Positions 48,752 through 61,505 of a stretch of 64,000 nucleotides of DNA are shown piece by piece. The stretch lies in assembly GCA_010645155.1 (NCBI GenBank), contig CM021320.1, positions 6,209,247-6,273,246 on the forward strand, given 5' to 3'. This DNA comes from Tigriopus japonicus. Taxonomy: Eukaryota; Arthropoda; Copepoda; Harpacticoida; Harpacticidae. Under the pieces are notes generated by a model. That model saw nothing but the letters and a program-made list of their open reading frames with translations. It did no database searches and was not told where the DNA came from. Both the position numbers and the translations under genes were made by a program. Numbering within the stretch: the first letter of the stretch is position 1; each line of letters opens with the position of its first letter.

Positions 48752-50195
48752 ATGTCGGTGGTCAAGAAAACCAATGAAAAATATCTACTTTTGCTCTCAT
48801 TGTGGATGGTTTTCGCTTTGCTGCAGGTCGTCAAAGCTTCAACCGACCTAGTCATAGATCGATCTGTAAACACAGAAAGCGAGGAGGGCTCTGTCAATGA
48901 CCTTGATCGAGAAGCTAGTCATGCAACCAGAATTTTATCCAATTCTTCGAGTGATGATGTCGTTTCATCACCAACCTCACAATCTCGGGGCATTTTTGAC
49001 GATATGGCGAGTGGTTTAAGTACATTACTAAGTTATGGAAGCAGTCCAGTGGTAGACAGCACTTCTACTTCAAATGGAGGCCTCTCTTTGGTGCCAAACC
49101 ACTGTTGGTATCGTGGTGAAAAATTTGATTGTGCTCTAAGCATTACTTGTGCGATTTCTGGCAAAAAGTCCATGGACCTCTGTAATGGTGGGCTCATCTG
49201 GACTTGTTGCGTCGATCGCGAAAAAATTGATCGCATTGACCCCGACCTTGGGGCCCTTGACGACGCACAGTGCGGTCAAATCGTACAACAAGACAGCATT
49301 GGCAAAAAAGCGGCTCGCATTGTCGGCGGGCACGATTCGGCTTTTGGCCATCATCCTTGGCAAGCGGCCTTGATCAAACAGTCGTTTTTGAGCAAACGAA
49401 TCTCGTGCGGTGGTGCATTAATAGGAAAACGTTGGGTGATTACCGCCGCTCATTGCGTTTATTCAACTCCGGTGTCGTCTATGCGAGTTCGCTTAGGGGA
49501 GTGGAACGTCAGAGAACAAAGTGAACCTTTCCCTCATGAAGATTATGAGGTGGAGCGCAAAATTGAGCACAAGGGCTACGAACCAGCTACGTTCAGAAAC
49601 GATATAGCTCTGGTACGTTTGAATCGTGATGTTAAATATCGTCAACATATCATTCCAGTGTGTTTACCCTCTCCTAATGAGGTGTTCACTGGCAAACCCG
49701 CCGTTGTGGTTGGGTGGGGCCGAACCGCTCATGGTCAATTGTCCACACCTGCTCGACTACAAGAGGTAGAAGTGGAAGTGGTGGACAGTACCTCGTGCCA
49801 AGATTGGTTCCGACAAAACAACAGAAAGGAGACCATTTTCCAGAAGGAATTCATTTGCGCAGGGTACATCACGGGTGGAAAAGATTCCTGTCAAGGGGAT
49901 AGTGGGGGACCACTAGTCACGCAAAAAGTAAGTTCTCCCCTCTCTTTAGGAAGGGCGTGAAAGGCAAAAATACCATGGAAGTAGGAAAAGGAAAGGAAGT
50001 TGACCACTTGAAGCATGGAAATCAAAGTCCCGACTCGATGTGCGTTAATTGTTCTTTGATTCTTTCTTTTAGGATGGGCGTGGTGTTCTAATTGGTTTAG
50101 TTTCGTGGGGCATTGCATGTGCACGGCCTAAGTTACCAGGCGTGTACACTAATATCGCTCATTTCTCATCATGGGTTCAACAGAATATCGTCTAG
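48752..50195 (+). CDS. Secreted trypsin-like serine protease with N-terminal Cys-knot (CLIP/Stubble-like) domain
   Basis: Two exons (48752-49927 and 50073-50195, phase 0) give 432 residues. Residues about 11-30 form a signal peptide ([20 protein letters not shown]). A Ser/Thr/Asp-rich linker follows, then a small six-Cys module ([12 protein letters not shown] ... CAI ... [12 protein letters not shown]), which resembles the disulfide-knot of Stubble/CLIP-type proteases. The S1A domain begins after the activation site [19 protein letters not shown]. The catalytic triad is intact: His in TAAHC, Asp in NDIALV, Ser in GDSGGP. Asp six residues before the active Ser ([10 protein letters not shown]) and [17 protein letters not shown] predict trypsin specificity. 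Such enzymes act extracellularly, in cuticle or epithelial remodelling or in zymogen cascades; the specific role is not shown by the sequence. A Cys between the knot and the activation site (DDAQCG) may tether the pro-part to the protease domain after cleavage. Confidence 0.93.
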
Positions 50196-52679
50196 GAACG
50201 ATGGTTCCACATCTCTCCGACTGGTGGAGCAACGAGGCTCTGCGAGCTCTGCCCATAAACACTGATACATCATACTAGTCAACGTTATCACTCAGGAGAT
50301 TCCCACGATTGAAAAATACTTGAAAAACGTTGTCGTGTGATGATTTTTTGAGATTATTTGGGAATAATACTCACTAATCAACCTACGTTTCAAAAAAAGC
50401 GTTTGGCACTGAATTTGGGCGTTCAAATCACTTATTTGTTCGAGACGAACAGAAAAACATGACTCAAAGCATATGCTTTACTTATTCAGCAAAATACGCT
50501 AGCGTGCAGCACAGGGGAAATACCATGTTTCTAAAGAAGTTGTTTGATTTGTTTCTTCACTTCCTGTTTTCCAAGGTTTTGAAAAGCAAAAAAATGGCGA
50601 CGCATAAAACCAAGGAAAACTCAGGTTAAGATATATTAAGAAAATAATTCACTAAAATAATTAATTTAACTGTGTAGTCCATCTAGAAAACGGTAATGTT
50701 TTTTTAAACCAGTATCCAGAGAAGTGTTCCTTCATGTGGGCCCCCTGACACTTTCGGCTTGGGTAATGTATAAAGGGCGAAAAGTTATGTAAAAGCTTTT
50801 TTCACATAAATGGGCATTTTTGGTAGAAAATCACTTATTTTGACCGCTTTGGTGATATTTTTCCCCACAAATGATTAAGAATATGACGAAAAAATATCAG
50901 TTTAGACAATTGGAGACAAAATTGAATAACAAAACATCTTTATCTATTGACCTAACAAAAAATCTTGATTACCAGATTCTCAATGTCCAGATTCCAGAAT
51001 TAATGAGTAGTTTTGATCTCACATTCCTTATTTGGAGAAAATCTAGAACGTTTAAATTGCTTTAAATCAATACTTTTGGGTCCCAAATTAGTTTGCTCAA
51101 GTGCCTGTCATGGCATACACAATTTGTTTCTATCAAACCGAATTTGGCCTTTTTCTTGGTATTTTTTGGCATGACTAGTTCGAATAGTTCTGGCAACACT
51201 GGTTCCCTCTTTGAACCGGACCTCACATCGTCACCATTACCACTCATTGGTAGATCTAATTTCATATAAACGGTAATTTTATTAACTGAATTAATCATTA
51301 ACTCTCTTTACGGGGAATCCCATTCCTTGCAACGAGGGTAGGGAATGAAGTAAGTCTATATGCAACTTTCTTGTTTAAAATTTGAAAATGAGAGCATCAA
51401 CGGCAGCCAATGCAGTATGCGGAAGTAAAAGTTGTTCACCGATATCATCACAGATGATATTTACGTATTTTATTTGACGTTTACTTGATATTTTATTCTC
51501 AAAACAATCTTCATAAAAATCTGACTGTTTTCATAACTTGTAAATTCGGCTTGGGTTTTTAAAATTAGCTAATCACACATAGAAGTAATGATAATGTATG
51601 TGATAATCAAAAGATGACAAAATTGAGAAATGGTTTGCTATCAGCCCCTCCATGAATGTTTTTTTGATGAATGAATGTCTTGGACTAAATCGCGTTCATG
51701 ATCAAAACAGGATTTACAATAAAAACATCAAATTTCCCACATAAAACGCCATTTTTTACCACGTTATGTTTATGTTTTTCCGCTCCTCGTTAATGTATAC
51801 GTTGTTTAGCTTGCTGAAAGCTCTAGCACTGGGTCGTGTCAATATTTTTTTTCCAGAAAATGCTTAAAGCACCTTAAATTTTCCAAGGGCACCTAGAATT
51901 TGCTGGACCGCTCACGGCCGACCAAGATCAAGTAGATTTATTACACAGAAAAAGTAAATTCTAGAAATCCTTAAATTGGCCTACTTTCCCAAACAATAAC
52001 TACACGTAAATTAGAAAAAAATGTAAATTCTCTGGGCTAAGAAATAAAGATTTTTACGAGCAAAATTTCCTTTTCCATTTCCGTTGGCAAAAATATTTTT
52101 TTGGAGAGCTCTCTCGAAGCTGTCATTTCATTTTTTATTCGCCTTTGGTTCAATAGAGCCAAAATTCGAGAAGACGAAGCATTGTTTTTAAAAAATTACC
52201 CTTCACAAGAAAAATTATCAGCGCTGTGCTTTGTATCACCTTAAAGTTCCTCTATGCATGTAAGCCACCTGCGGTGGGGTTTGAAATGATGAAAATTCTG
52301 GAAGATACCTCTTGTAGAGATGGAAAATTAAAAATGTGAAAAAGGGGAACATTACAAATATGATAGAGAGAGCATTAGCCATTAACCCAAAAAAGTATTT
52401 TGTAACAAATATCATTACTTTCGAAAAAAGTAATTGATTATAGTTACCATAACAAAAAAAGTAATGGTTTTACTCATTACTTATGGCATGGAATTATGTT
52501 TCTTAAAAAATAAAATAGATTTTAAAAAATCCATTTATCCTCGATTTTTAATGATTTTGGCAGCTTTGAGGAAAAATTAAACACTTTCTTGATTTTTTGA
52601 GGCAAGAAAAAATATAATTATTGTAAAAATGAAAAATACATGGGAAAAATATTGGGTTGTCCCGGTTATCCCGTCAAAA
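50196..52679. other. AT-rich intergenic DNA with repeat remnants
   Basis: No gene recognised. Around 51303-51333, CTTTACGGGGAATCCCATTC matches the start of the LINE 3' tail seen at 53064. At 52398-52490, AGTAAT/ATTACTT motifs repeat on both strands, which may be the end of another satellite-bearing DNA element. Confidence 0.4.
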
Positions 52680-53101
52680 ATAGTCTTCAAGAGCATTCAT
52701 GAGCTCCGTCCTAATCCAGGCTTTGAGGTCAACTGTAGCGACCGTAGAGCTTTCACGTGCGCTCTGAGAGCACCTCCAAATCCCAAGGAATCCAGGCAAG
52801 TTCGAACAATCAAGTCCTCCTCTCTTCTTTATCTGGCTCCTTCATTGTCCAATATTTTGCCCATTAGTCTTCGTCGCGAAATGTAGTAGCTGATACTCTT
52901 ACAACTTTTAAAGCAGGGTTGGATAAATTTTTAAATACTATTCCTGATCAATCCACAATTCAAGGATTGTACAGATCTGCCAACAGTAACTTGTTGGTGG
53001 ACCAAATATCATATAAATGTTAATATTATAGTGTGTGTGGTAAAGTTAATGCTTAACTTTCTTTACAGGGAATCCCATTTCTTGTTGCGGTAATAAAAAA
53101 T
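52680..53101 (+). pseudogene. LINE 3' fragment (C-terminus plus tail)
   Basis: This frame repeats the C-terminal block of the LINE at 4.1-5.7 kb (NPGFEVNCSDRRAFTCALRA, then NPKESRQVR and ILPISLRRE). After a one-base frame change it continues as VVADTLTTFKAGLDKFLNTI to SYKC and a stop at 53020. The 3' tail carries CTTTACAGGGAATCCCATTT and GCGGTAATAAAAAA. The 5' end is truncated, as is usual for LINE copies. Confidence 0.85.
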
Positions 53102-53703
53102 CTGCAACCTACCAAGAACAATATATAAAATAAAATAAATAAATGATTAATGCACAACAGTTTTTTTTCCGAGCTCTGCAAGCTATTTGCTCGCATGTAA
53201 TATAATAATAATAATAAGAAGAAAGCATGGATAGAGAGAGAGAAAAGAAAGGAAAGGAAAATTTTTTTTTTTGAGCAAACTTGTTAGTTTTGTCCTTTGG
53301 AGTTATTGGATGGTTTAACGTTATTACTACTACTATTTTTAGTATTATTATCATCATTTATTTACCACATGGATGACACTTTTTTTCCCGCATTCTTTGA
53401 CATATTGATCTATGAATTTAGCTTTTTCTGCATTTTTCTGCACATTTCTGCAATTAGCTTCAGTAATAACATTGTTATTGCCCTAGTGATAGACTGAAAA
53501 TAAACTGAAACAAGTATCTCTGACTGGACATGATAAAGAGCTTAATGGGAAAGAAGCGTCAAATTGACCCTAGCGACAATTTCTTACACAAGAAGATCGA
53601 AGAAGCCAACAAACCGAGAATTGCAAAAGAAATGCTCGAGCCTGCAGGAGCTTTTGACCAAAAATTGACTCCACAAGGGCTTAAGCACTTTTTGCGATAC
53701 TTT

Positions 53704-53925
53704 TTTTGTTGGGTTGTGGATTTTTATTACTGCTACAAGGAAAGAGATTTCTTGTAAAGAAAGTTAACGTTAAAAGTTAACGTTACTACATAAAATATAA
53801 AATCAACATTTGTATGATATTTGGTCTACCAACGATTTAGTGTTCGCAGATCTGTACAACCCTTGAATAGTGGGTTGATCAGGAATAGTAATTAAAAAAT
53901 TGGCCAATCCTGCTTTAAATGCTAA
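53704..53925 (-). pseudogene. LINE 3' fragment (C-terminus plus tail), opposite orientation
   Basis: The minus strand reads KAGLANFLITIPDQPTIQGL, RSAN and VDQISYKC, the same C-terminal end as at 52.9-53.0 kb, followed by a tail with CTTTACAAGGAAATC and AGCAGTAATAAAAATCCACA. With 52680-53101 it forms a tail-to-tail inverted pair. Confidence 0.78.
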
Positions 53926-55371
53926 ATTTACATGTTATGTTTTTGGTTCTTCAATTTGCTTTTAAAAGTACCAAAATATTTTTTGAAGAGTGCAATTTTA
54001 GGTTCCCTTCATTTCCCATCTTCAGGGTAAAAAATTCAAAACCATTTGCAAAACCCCACAAAAACCAACCCATTTTGAAATTGGTGCGGATGGAGACCCT
54101 CGCTAGTTTGTCTTAAAAACCGTAGAAATGGTAGGTTGCGTGAAATACTTGATTAAGACCACAGACAAATCTCCTACCCGACAACGAAAACCTTATTCTT
54201 AACCTATCAAGAGGAACAGAGAATGTGACACCTTCAACGAAGGCAGTGGTTCAATTTTCCACCCGATTCTAAAGGGTTGTTTTAAATTAGTAATCAATGG
54301 TAATATGTGACAATAGGAGACGATGAAGTTAAGATGAAGTTAAATTAACTTGAAAAGTACAGGTGTATGTCTAACACTTTGTTTTAGTCGGCTAATGAAT
54401 TACGGCAATATCGGTCCTTCTCATGGGCACTCAAAGTAAGGATGTTTCTTGAGAATAGAGCGTCCGTACATAGACTAGGACAGTCGCTCTTGAAAACAAA
54501 ATCATAGTTTTACAGAGTCAATCAAATTCGAAAATACTTTGCATGAGCATACTTCAAACTGTTTTCTGCAATTGGTATTAGAAAAATTTCATAACAAACG
54601 TAATGTGTCACGAATAATTCCAAATTTGGTGTGGGACTCTTAATTTGTAACAACCCTGTATATACTTAAAAATATATATGAAATCAACTTTGCTCGGGCC
54701 TCTTTACTGGGCCTTAAGACCACAGGCCAGACAGGCCAGGAACCTCTCACCACAGGACGCGAACTTCAGCTGACGCGTAGCCCAATGAGGCCCTTAAAAC
54801 GGTGCGGCTCTGCAGTGAATTTGAACGAAATTGCCAAAAAACGATAGAAATAGGTGTTTGATAGCAAACATCGCTTCAGAATATTGTTGCAGCATTAGAT
54901 AGCGCTCCTTTTCCTACCATTCATTTTTATAATGCTGCTTTCTGTTCTCGGGAATTAGTCAAAACTGAGCTCCTTCAGACCAATATCTCGCACAAAATGG
55001 AGAATGGATCTCGAATAAATGCATATGTAACTTAAATATAATAATACCAACTTCAGACAACGAGTTCAGTTATATTTCGATCAAGTTTCATGAAGATTGG
55101 GCGTCTTTTTAGAAAACTGTGGCCATGTTATTAACAATGAAACTCACAGCCACAGTATCCACACTCTTCCCCATAAAAACATCATTTTTAGTCAGCATTT
55201 TTATCGTCTGAAATCCTTGAAATCCATTAGATGCCAAATATCAACATTTTGATCAGCCAAACCGAGAGGAAGCACGAGATTAAACAATTTTTTTGTCAAC
55301 TAATAGTTGAGTTGTTGATGATTCCCTCACACTGATTATTCATGCAGAATGCAGTGAAAAACAGATCACTC
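53926..55371. other. Intergenic, no gene seen
   Basis: AT-rich, short frames only, nothing recognised. Confidence 0.4.
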
Positions 55372-55988
55372 TCATGGAGCACTGTATTCTTCGCTTTGAT
55401 GGTGTTGTTTGGTACTTATAATCTGAAACCATTGGTATTTCAGGATAAGTTGAATAGGGTTGATAATGAGTGGTGAACGTGATTTACCCAAGAGTGGGTT
55501 GCATTTAATTATCTCTAAGAGACAGAAACACAAACTAGAATGATGTCTAGACAATTTGTTCACTGATTTAGTATAAAATATTGAATATTGAGTCCATAAC
55601 ACCTCCCTATCGTTCAGTCCATAGGGCCTCATTGGGCTCTCAAAAACAACAACAAACAGCTGTCTTCGCATCCTCTTCTGTAAGTATATCCATGGACAGG
55701 CGGACACTCGGACAGTTTCCGCGGCATGCTCGAAGTCATTCGTCGTGTAGCAATTAATTTCAGTCCAACCCCCGTTGGGATTGGCATTCAAATTCGGCGT
55801 TCGACGTTTTCCTCCACCTTCAATAAAAAGATTGGTCACGAAACGAAATTACTTTTTCATAACTCTGCGTTATAAACGGCACTATTTATTTTAATATGCT
55901 CAGTCACCAAGATCTTATTAGCCACCCTGTCCATTTCGGACGGCCCGAGCATTTTCATGGCTGACTCGAAGACTTGAAATTCAGCCAT
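55372..55988 (-). CDS. Candidate small gene head-to-head with Cul1 (uncertain)
   Basis: The minus strand from an ATG at 55988 reads MAEFQVFESAMKMLGPSEMD and stays open to 55857. After a possible intron of about 60 bases with acceptor TTTTTATTGAAG, a second open segment starts at 55817 (GGGKRRTPNLNANPNGGWTE ... AAETVRVSACPW). Composition is coding-like. However, the only good donor (GTAATT at about 55850) does not keep frame: the second segment needs phase 1, and the first segment has a stop just before that donor. Either a base error or an unrecognised donor would have to be invoked. The protein is not recognised. Its position facing Cul1 suggests a shared promoter region. Confidence 0.3.
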
Positions 55989-56152
55989 AGTCTAATCAGG
56001 CCGCTGGCCACTCCATATTCAGGCTGGATGGGCTGGCTCTTGGTTTGTGTGTCTGTTTGTGTGTGAGTCTGTCAAGAACTTGACTTGATCAGCAAAATCT
56101 TGGACCTTTTTTCCACAAACGGATTCAAGACGCGATTGCAGCCTTTTGAACC

Positions 56153-56794
56153 NNNNNNNNNNNNNNNNNNNNNNNNNNNNNNNNNNNNNNNNNNNNNNNN
56201 NNNNNNNNNNNNNNNNNNNNNNNNNNNNNNNNNNNNNNNNNNNNNNNNNNNNNNNNNNNNNNNNNNNNNNNNNNNNNNNNNNNNNNNNNNNNNNNNNNNN
56301 NNNNNNNNNNNNNNNNNNNNNNNNNNNNNNNNNNNNNNNNNNNNNNNNNNNNNNNNNNNNNNNNNNNNNNNNNNNNNNNNNNNNNNNNNNNNNNNNNNNN
56401 NNNNNNNNNNNNNNNNNNNNNNNNNNNNNNNNNNNNNNNNNNNNNNNNNNNNNNNNNNNNNNNNNNNNNNNNNNNNNNNNNNNNNNNNNNNNNNNNNNNN
56501 NNNNNNNNNNNNNNNNNNNNNNNNNNNNNNNNNNNNNNNNNNNNNNNNNNNNNNNNNNNNNNNNNNNNNNNNNNNNNNNNNNNNNNNNNNNNNNNNNNNN
56601 NNNNNNNNNNNNNNNNNNNNNNNNNNNNNNNNNNNNNNNNNNNNNNNNNNNNNNNNNNNNNNNNNNNNNNNNNNNNNNNNNNNNNNNNNNNNNNNNNNNN
56701 NNNNNNNNNNNNNNNNNNNNNNNNNNNNNNNNNNNNNNNNNNNNNNNNNNNNNNNNNNNNNNNNNNNNNNNNNNNNNNNNNNNNNNNNNNNNNN
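56153..56794. other. Assembly gap (642 N)
   Basis: Run of N that removes the start of Cul1. Confidence 0.99.
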
Positions 56795-59564
56795 TGGATC
56801 TCATGGATGAGGCCGTCCTCAAGTTCTACACGTCTCAATGGGAGGAGTACCAGTACAGTGCTCGGGTGTTGAATGGCGTGTGCTCGTATTTGAATCGACA
56901 TTGGGTTCGGCGTGAGTGCGAGGAAGGTCGCAAGGGCATCTACGAAATCTATCAATTAGCCTTGGTCACTTGGCGGGACTACTTGTTCAAGCAACTCCAT
57001 TGTCAGGTGACCAACGCCGTGTTAAAACTGATTGAGCGCGAACGGAGTGGTGATACCATCAATACGCGACTCGTTTCCGGTGTCATGAACTGTTACGTTG
57101 AACTAGGTTCGTGATTTCAAGCTAACCCAGGGGGTTACTCAAGACGATCGGTCCTCAAATATTTTCTGCCCTTGTCTTCGCTAGGTCTAAATGAGGATGA
57201 TCCGTCTGCCCGTGGACAAAACCTGGTCGTATATAAGGAGTCGTTTGAAAATCAGTTCCTGGAAGACACGGAACGCTACTACAATCGCGAGTCTACTGAA
57301 TTTTTGCAACAAAACCCCGTGACTGAATACATGAAGAAGGCCGAGACGCGTTTGAAAGAGGAGGAACGTCGGGTTCAATTTTACTTACACGAGACCACAT
57401 TGAGTCGATTGCTCAAGGCGTGCGATAAAGTATTGATTGAGAAACACTTGGAGATCTTTCATTCCGAGTTCCAAAACTTGTTGAACGCGGATAAAAACGA
57501 TGACTTGGGTCGGATGTACCAGCTTGTGTCGCGCATTGACAATGGACTTGGCCACTTGAAATCCCTGTTGGAGAATCACATCAATCAACAAGGTTTGTCG
57601 GCCATCGAAAAGCTGGGCGACGAGGCTCTAAACGTAAGTGTCATTTATCCCTTTGTTTCATGTTTGGAAGTCGTTGAAATCGGCTTGTTGAGTTACGCAT
57701 TGATCATTTTTCAGGATCCCAAACTGTATGTGAGTACGATTCTCGAGGTGCACAAAAAATACAACGCCTTAGTGTTGACGGCCTTCACCAACGATACGGG
57801 CTTCGTGGCATCGCTAGACAAGGCTTGCGGAAAATTCATCAATAATAATGCCGTGACGAAACGAGCCAATGCGAGTACTAAAAGTCCGGAATTGTTGGCC
57901 AAATACTGTGATCATTTACTCAAGAAGAGTAGTAAAAATCCCGAAGAGGCCGAGCTAGAGGATACACTCAATCAAGTGGTGAGAATTTTAAAACCTTAGA
58001 AAATCGCGAATTTGGGTTAAAACTCGTCTAATTTCAATCTTAACTAGGCTGCTGAAAAAGTTTTCAAACATTGTTGTTCCTCTTTTTACAGATGGTCGTT
58101 TTCAAGTACATTGAAGACAAAGATGTGTTCCAGAAGTTCTACAGTAAAATGTTAGCTAAACGTTTAGTCCAGCACATGTCGGCTAGTGACGATGCCGAGG
58201 CTTCCATGATATCGAAATTGAAGCAAGCCTGTGGGTTTGAATACACCTCCAAGTTGCAGCGCATGTTCCAAGATATTGGGGTCTCTAAAGACCTGAACGA
58301 GCAATTCAGAAAGCATCTCGGCAACTCAAACGAGCCACTCGATGTCGATTTCCACATTCAGGTGAGATCAAAGCTATTAAGCCATATTAAGCTCTTTGAA
58401 TTGGACATCAGTTCATTTTCTTTTCTTTTTCAAATTTGCTCAGGTACTCTCGAGTGGTTCGTGGCCGTTCCAACAGTCATGTGTGTTTTCCCTTCCATCG
58501 GAGCTTGAGCGATGCGTACATAGATTCACTGCATTCTACGGAGGTCAACACTCTGGTCGAAAATTGAATTGGCTCTACCACATGTCCAAAGGAGAGCTGG
58601 TGACGAATTGCTTCAAGAACAGGTAATCCACCATGTCAACACGGAATGTCCTCGAGTTTGTTGGTGCAGTGATGGACACTAATCTTTTCCGGCCAAAATT
58701 TGGACCGAAATGCGAATGCCAGGGTTTCATAAAAGTATATGGCAGTAATTCGTTGATGGTCCTCGATCATTACGCTCTTGTTTCACTACTTTGTTTTAAT
58801 GCAAGAGATGAGTACTCGAAGTTCATTCAGTTATGAACTCAAGTTTTAAGCAAAAGGGCTTTCAGTGTGGTCACTCAAAAAATGAGTTCATCACTAGTGA
58901 TTTATTTGCCTTGTTCTGAAAGCCCAGACATCAATACATTTCAACTTGTTTTCTTCTTCCAAGATACACTTTGCAAGCGTCCACTTTCCAAATGGCTGTT
59001 CTCCTGCAATTCAACGAATCCGATCGTTGGACCATTGCCCAACTCACCGATTCCACCGAGATCAAGCGTGACATTCTCATTCAAGTGGTCCAAATTCTTC
59101 TCAAGTCGAAGCTCCTCATGAACGAAGCGGACGAGACGGATGATGCTAATTTAGAGCCAACCTCAGTAGTGAAATTGTTCCACGGATATAAAAACAAGAA
59201 GCTACGGGTTAATATCAATATCCCGATGAAGACGGAGCAAAAACAAGAAATGGAACTCACTCATAAGCATATCGAGGAGGATCGTAAGTTGCTGATCCAA
59301 GCGGCAATCGTGCGCATCATGAAGACACGGAAAGTGTTGAAGCACCAGCAACTCATGACCGAGGTACTCAACCAATTGTCATCCAGGTTTAAGCCCAAGG
59401 TTCCTGTTATAAAGGTGAGGAGATCATGGAGATTGAACATTTTTTTGTTTTCTTCGATTCTAACCATTAACATTTCTTTTCAGAAATGCATTGATATTCT
59501 AATCGAAAAAGAGTACTTGGAACGCCAAGATGGAGCAAAAGATACCTACAGTTACCTGGCCTAA
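56795..59564 (+). CDS. Cul1: Cullin-1, SCF ubiquitin ligase scaffold (N-terminus lost in gap)
   Basis: Seven exons after the gap join in phase: 56795-57106, 57185-57633, 57715-57978, 58092-58361, 58444-58622, 58964-59414, 59484-59564, giving 667 residues. Full Cul1 is about 775, so roughly the first 100 residues are missing. The visible part starts in cullin repeat 1 ([19 protein letters not shown]), continues through the helical repeats, then the cullin-homology domain ([20 protein letters not shown]) and the winged-helix end. The neddylation site is intact: the Lys in [16 protein letters not shown]. The C-terminus [20 protein letters not shown] and YSYLA is nearly invariant among Cul1 proteins. 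Family knowledge: the N-terminus binds Skp1/F-box proteins and the C-terminus binds Rbx1; NEDD8 attachment activates the ligase. Residue identity favours Cul1 over other cullins. The exon-1 donor is the unusual but acceptable G|GTTCGT. Confidence 0.96.
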
Positions 59565-59771
59565 AATCCCTCTCTATCAATGTCTCTGCTGTTTGTCCAG
59601 AACCCAGATCCTTCAGACAGTTTTTTTGCCATTTTCTGGCTACCAAAGTAGATATCTGGAGCTATTTGAAAAAAGGGTGAGATACGCAACTCATGTTTCA
59701 CCTGAAGACACTCCAAGCATTCAAGAAGTTAACAGATATATATTGTGGCGATTCCCTCTGGTGACTGATGA

Positions 59772-59777
59772 AATAAA
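59772..59777 (+). promoter_or_regulatory. Polyadenylation signal AATAAA of Cul1
   Basis: First AATAAA after the Cul1 stop, 208 bases downstream, which implies a short 3' UTR. Confidence 0.55.
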
Positions 59778-59799
59778 ATATAGGCAGCAGATGAATGAG

Positions 59800-60170
59800 G
59801 GGTACGTCATTCTTTTCAGGTTCAGCAATAGTGCCCAAACGTTTCACAATTTAAAATGCCAATCCAAAAACAAAAAAAGTTATGAAAAAGGCTATCCTTC
59901 TGAATTGCATAACCTTTCTGGGGATTGAAGTTTGCACTTTCTCTTAACGCCGAAGTTATGTAGGTATTCGAATAACATTCACCATGTGTTATTCGATATC
60001 TTGCAAGATCTTGCAAAAGCAGAGAGATTTTCGGTTTTGGATATGATCTCTTGTGAACGAAACTTTCACCGACACAAATTGAACATCGAATGGGGCTTCA
60101 CAGGCGATCGATTACTTAACTAGTTCATTGTCAAACAGACTAAGGGAAAGAACAGCTAGCAATTGCCTTG
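59800..60170. other. Intergenic, no gene seen
   Basis: DNA between the Cul1 3' end and the palindromic element. The frame 59932-60123 has no recognised domain. Confidence 0.4.
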
Positions 60171-61303
60171 CACGGTGTTCCGAATGGCGTTTTAGGTTTG
60201 AATCAAAATACCCAAAAACACCATGGCACTTTTTGGACCCACAATTCAATGGGGAACAACTTTACTTTTATTGTATTATATAAGATTAGGTCCAGGGAAA
60301 AAGTTATATACCTAAAAACCTATTAAATATAACATTTTTTAACAAACTATTTAATCCATATTTAGAGACCATTTAGTTACCTGATGAATTCAAATTGAAT
60401 TAAAATTTATTCAGCAACAGCTGAGTTATTTGACTTTGAATGGTCCATTTTTGACCCCAAAAAGCCGAAAAACGCTACAGTTATATGAAAAAACAAATTC
60501 CCAAAGATTTCACATAGTTTTTCAATATTGCAAAAATAAATGGTTTTTTTTGAGTTTTGGAACTTATGTCAAAAAAGCTCAAAATAAGAAAAAATATCAC
60601 TTAAAAGGTATTTAAAATACATTTTCCAATAAAAAACTTTTGCAGTATCAAAGACACTCAAAGTTGGGTAATAATTTAAAGTTTTGAAAAAATCGGTTAA
60701 TGTTTCAAGTTTCGATTTTAGTCCATTTTGAACATGGTCCTTCTAGAAATCGTAATTTTGGATATGACTCTGTTAGATATTTTTATTTGTAATTTTGGCA
60801 CAACACACATCATAGCGTACCCTAAATTGTTATGAAAATAACTTTCCAAAAATCTTATTTAAGTGCATTTTAAGTGATATTTTTTCATATTTTGAGCTAA
60901 TTTGACAAAAGTTCCAAAACTGAAAAAAAATCATTAATTTTTGCAATATTGAAAAACTATGTGAAATCTTTGGGAATTTGTTTTTTCATATAACTGTAGC
61001 GTTTTTCGGCTTTTTGGGGTCAAAAATGGACCATTCAAAGTCAAATAACTCAGCTGTTGCTGAATGAATTTTTATTCAATTTGAATTCATCAGGTAACTA
61101 AATGGTCTCTAAATATGGATTAAATAGTTTGTTAAAAAATGTTATATTTAATAGGTTTTTAGGTATATAACTTTTTCCCTGGACCTAATCTTATATAATA
61201 CAATAAAAGTAAAGTTGTTCCCCATTGAATTGTGGGTCCAAAAAGTGCCATGGTGTTTTTGGGTATTTTGATTCAAACCTAAAACGCCATTCGGAACACC
61301 GTG
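60171..61303. mobile_element. 1.13-kb palindromic (fold-back) element with arms of about 460 bp
   Basis: The left arm starts CACGGTGTTCCGAATGGCG and the right arm ends with its reverse complement. Complementarity continues with few mismatches to about 60640 and from about 60840 (for example AATGGTCCATTTTTGACCCC against GGGGTCAAAAATGGACCATT). A loop of about 200 AT-rich bases lies between. CTTG flanks both sides (60167-60170 and 61304-61307), a possible 4-base target duplication. No transposase frame is seen. A diverged single-arm relative lies at 44028-44130. Confidence 0.9.
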
Positions 61304-61311
61304 CTTGGGTT

Positions 61312-61505
61312 ATAACAGGGTCCCATCAAATTGAACTTAAGATATTCCGGGGCCCACCCAAAATTGCCGTTGGGTTCAAGAGCCCACAGATAAACCGTTC
61401 AACGTCTGAGGGGCCACCAGTGTAATATTACGGATCGGTCTTTCTCCCATTCTTTTGGATATTTCCATAGCCCCTTGGCCCACCAAAGATGGCTCTTGGG
61501 CCCAT
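61312..61505. mobile_element. GGGCCCACC-family hAT-like MITE fragment (copy 3)
   Basis: CAGGGTCCCATCAAATT, GGGGCCCACCCAAAATT, GGCCCACCAAAGATGG and TTGGGCCCATTGCTTG follow the order of the interior of 25758-26034. Both terminal repeats are degraded. It lies directly beside the palindromic element. Confidence 0.6.
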
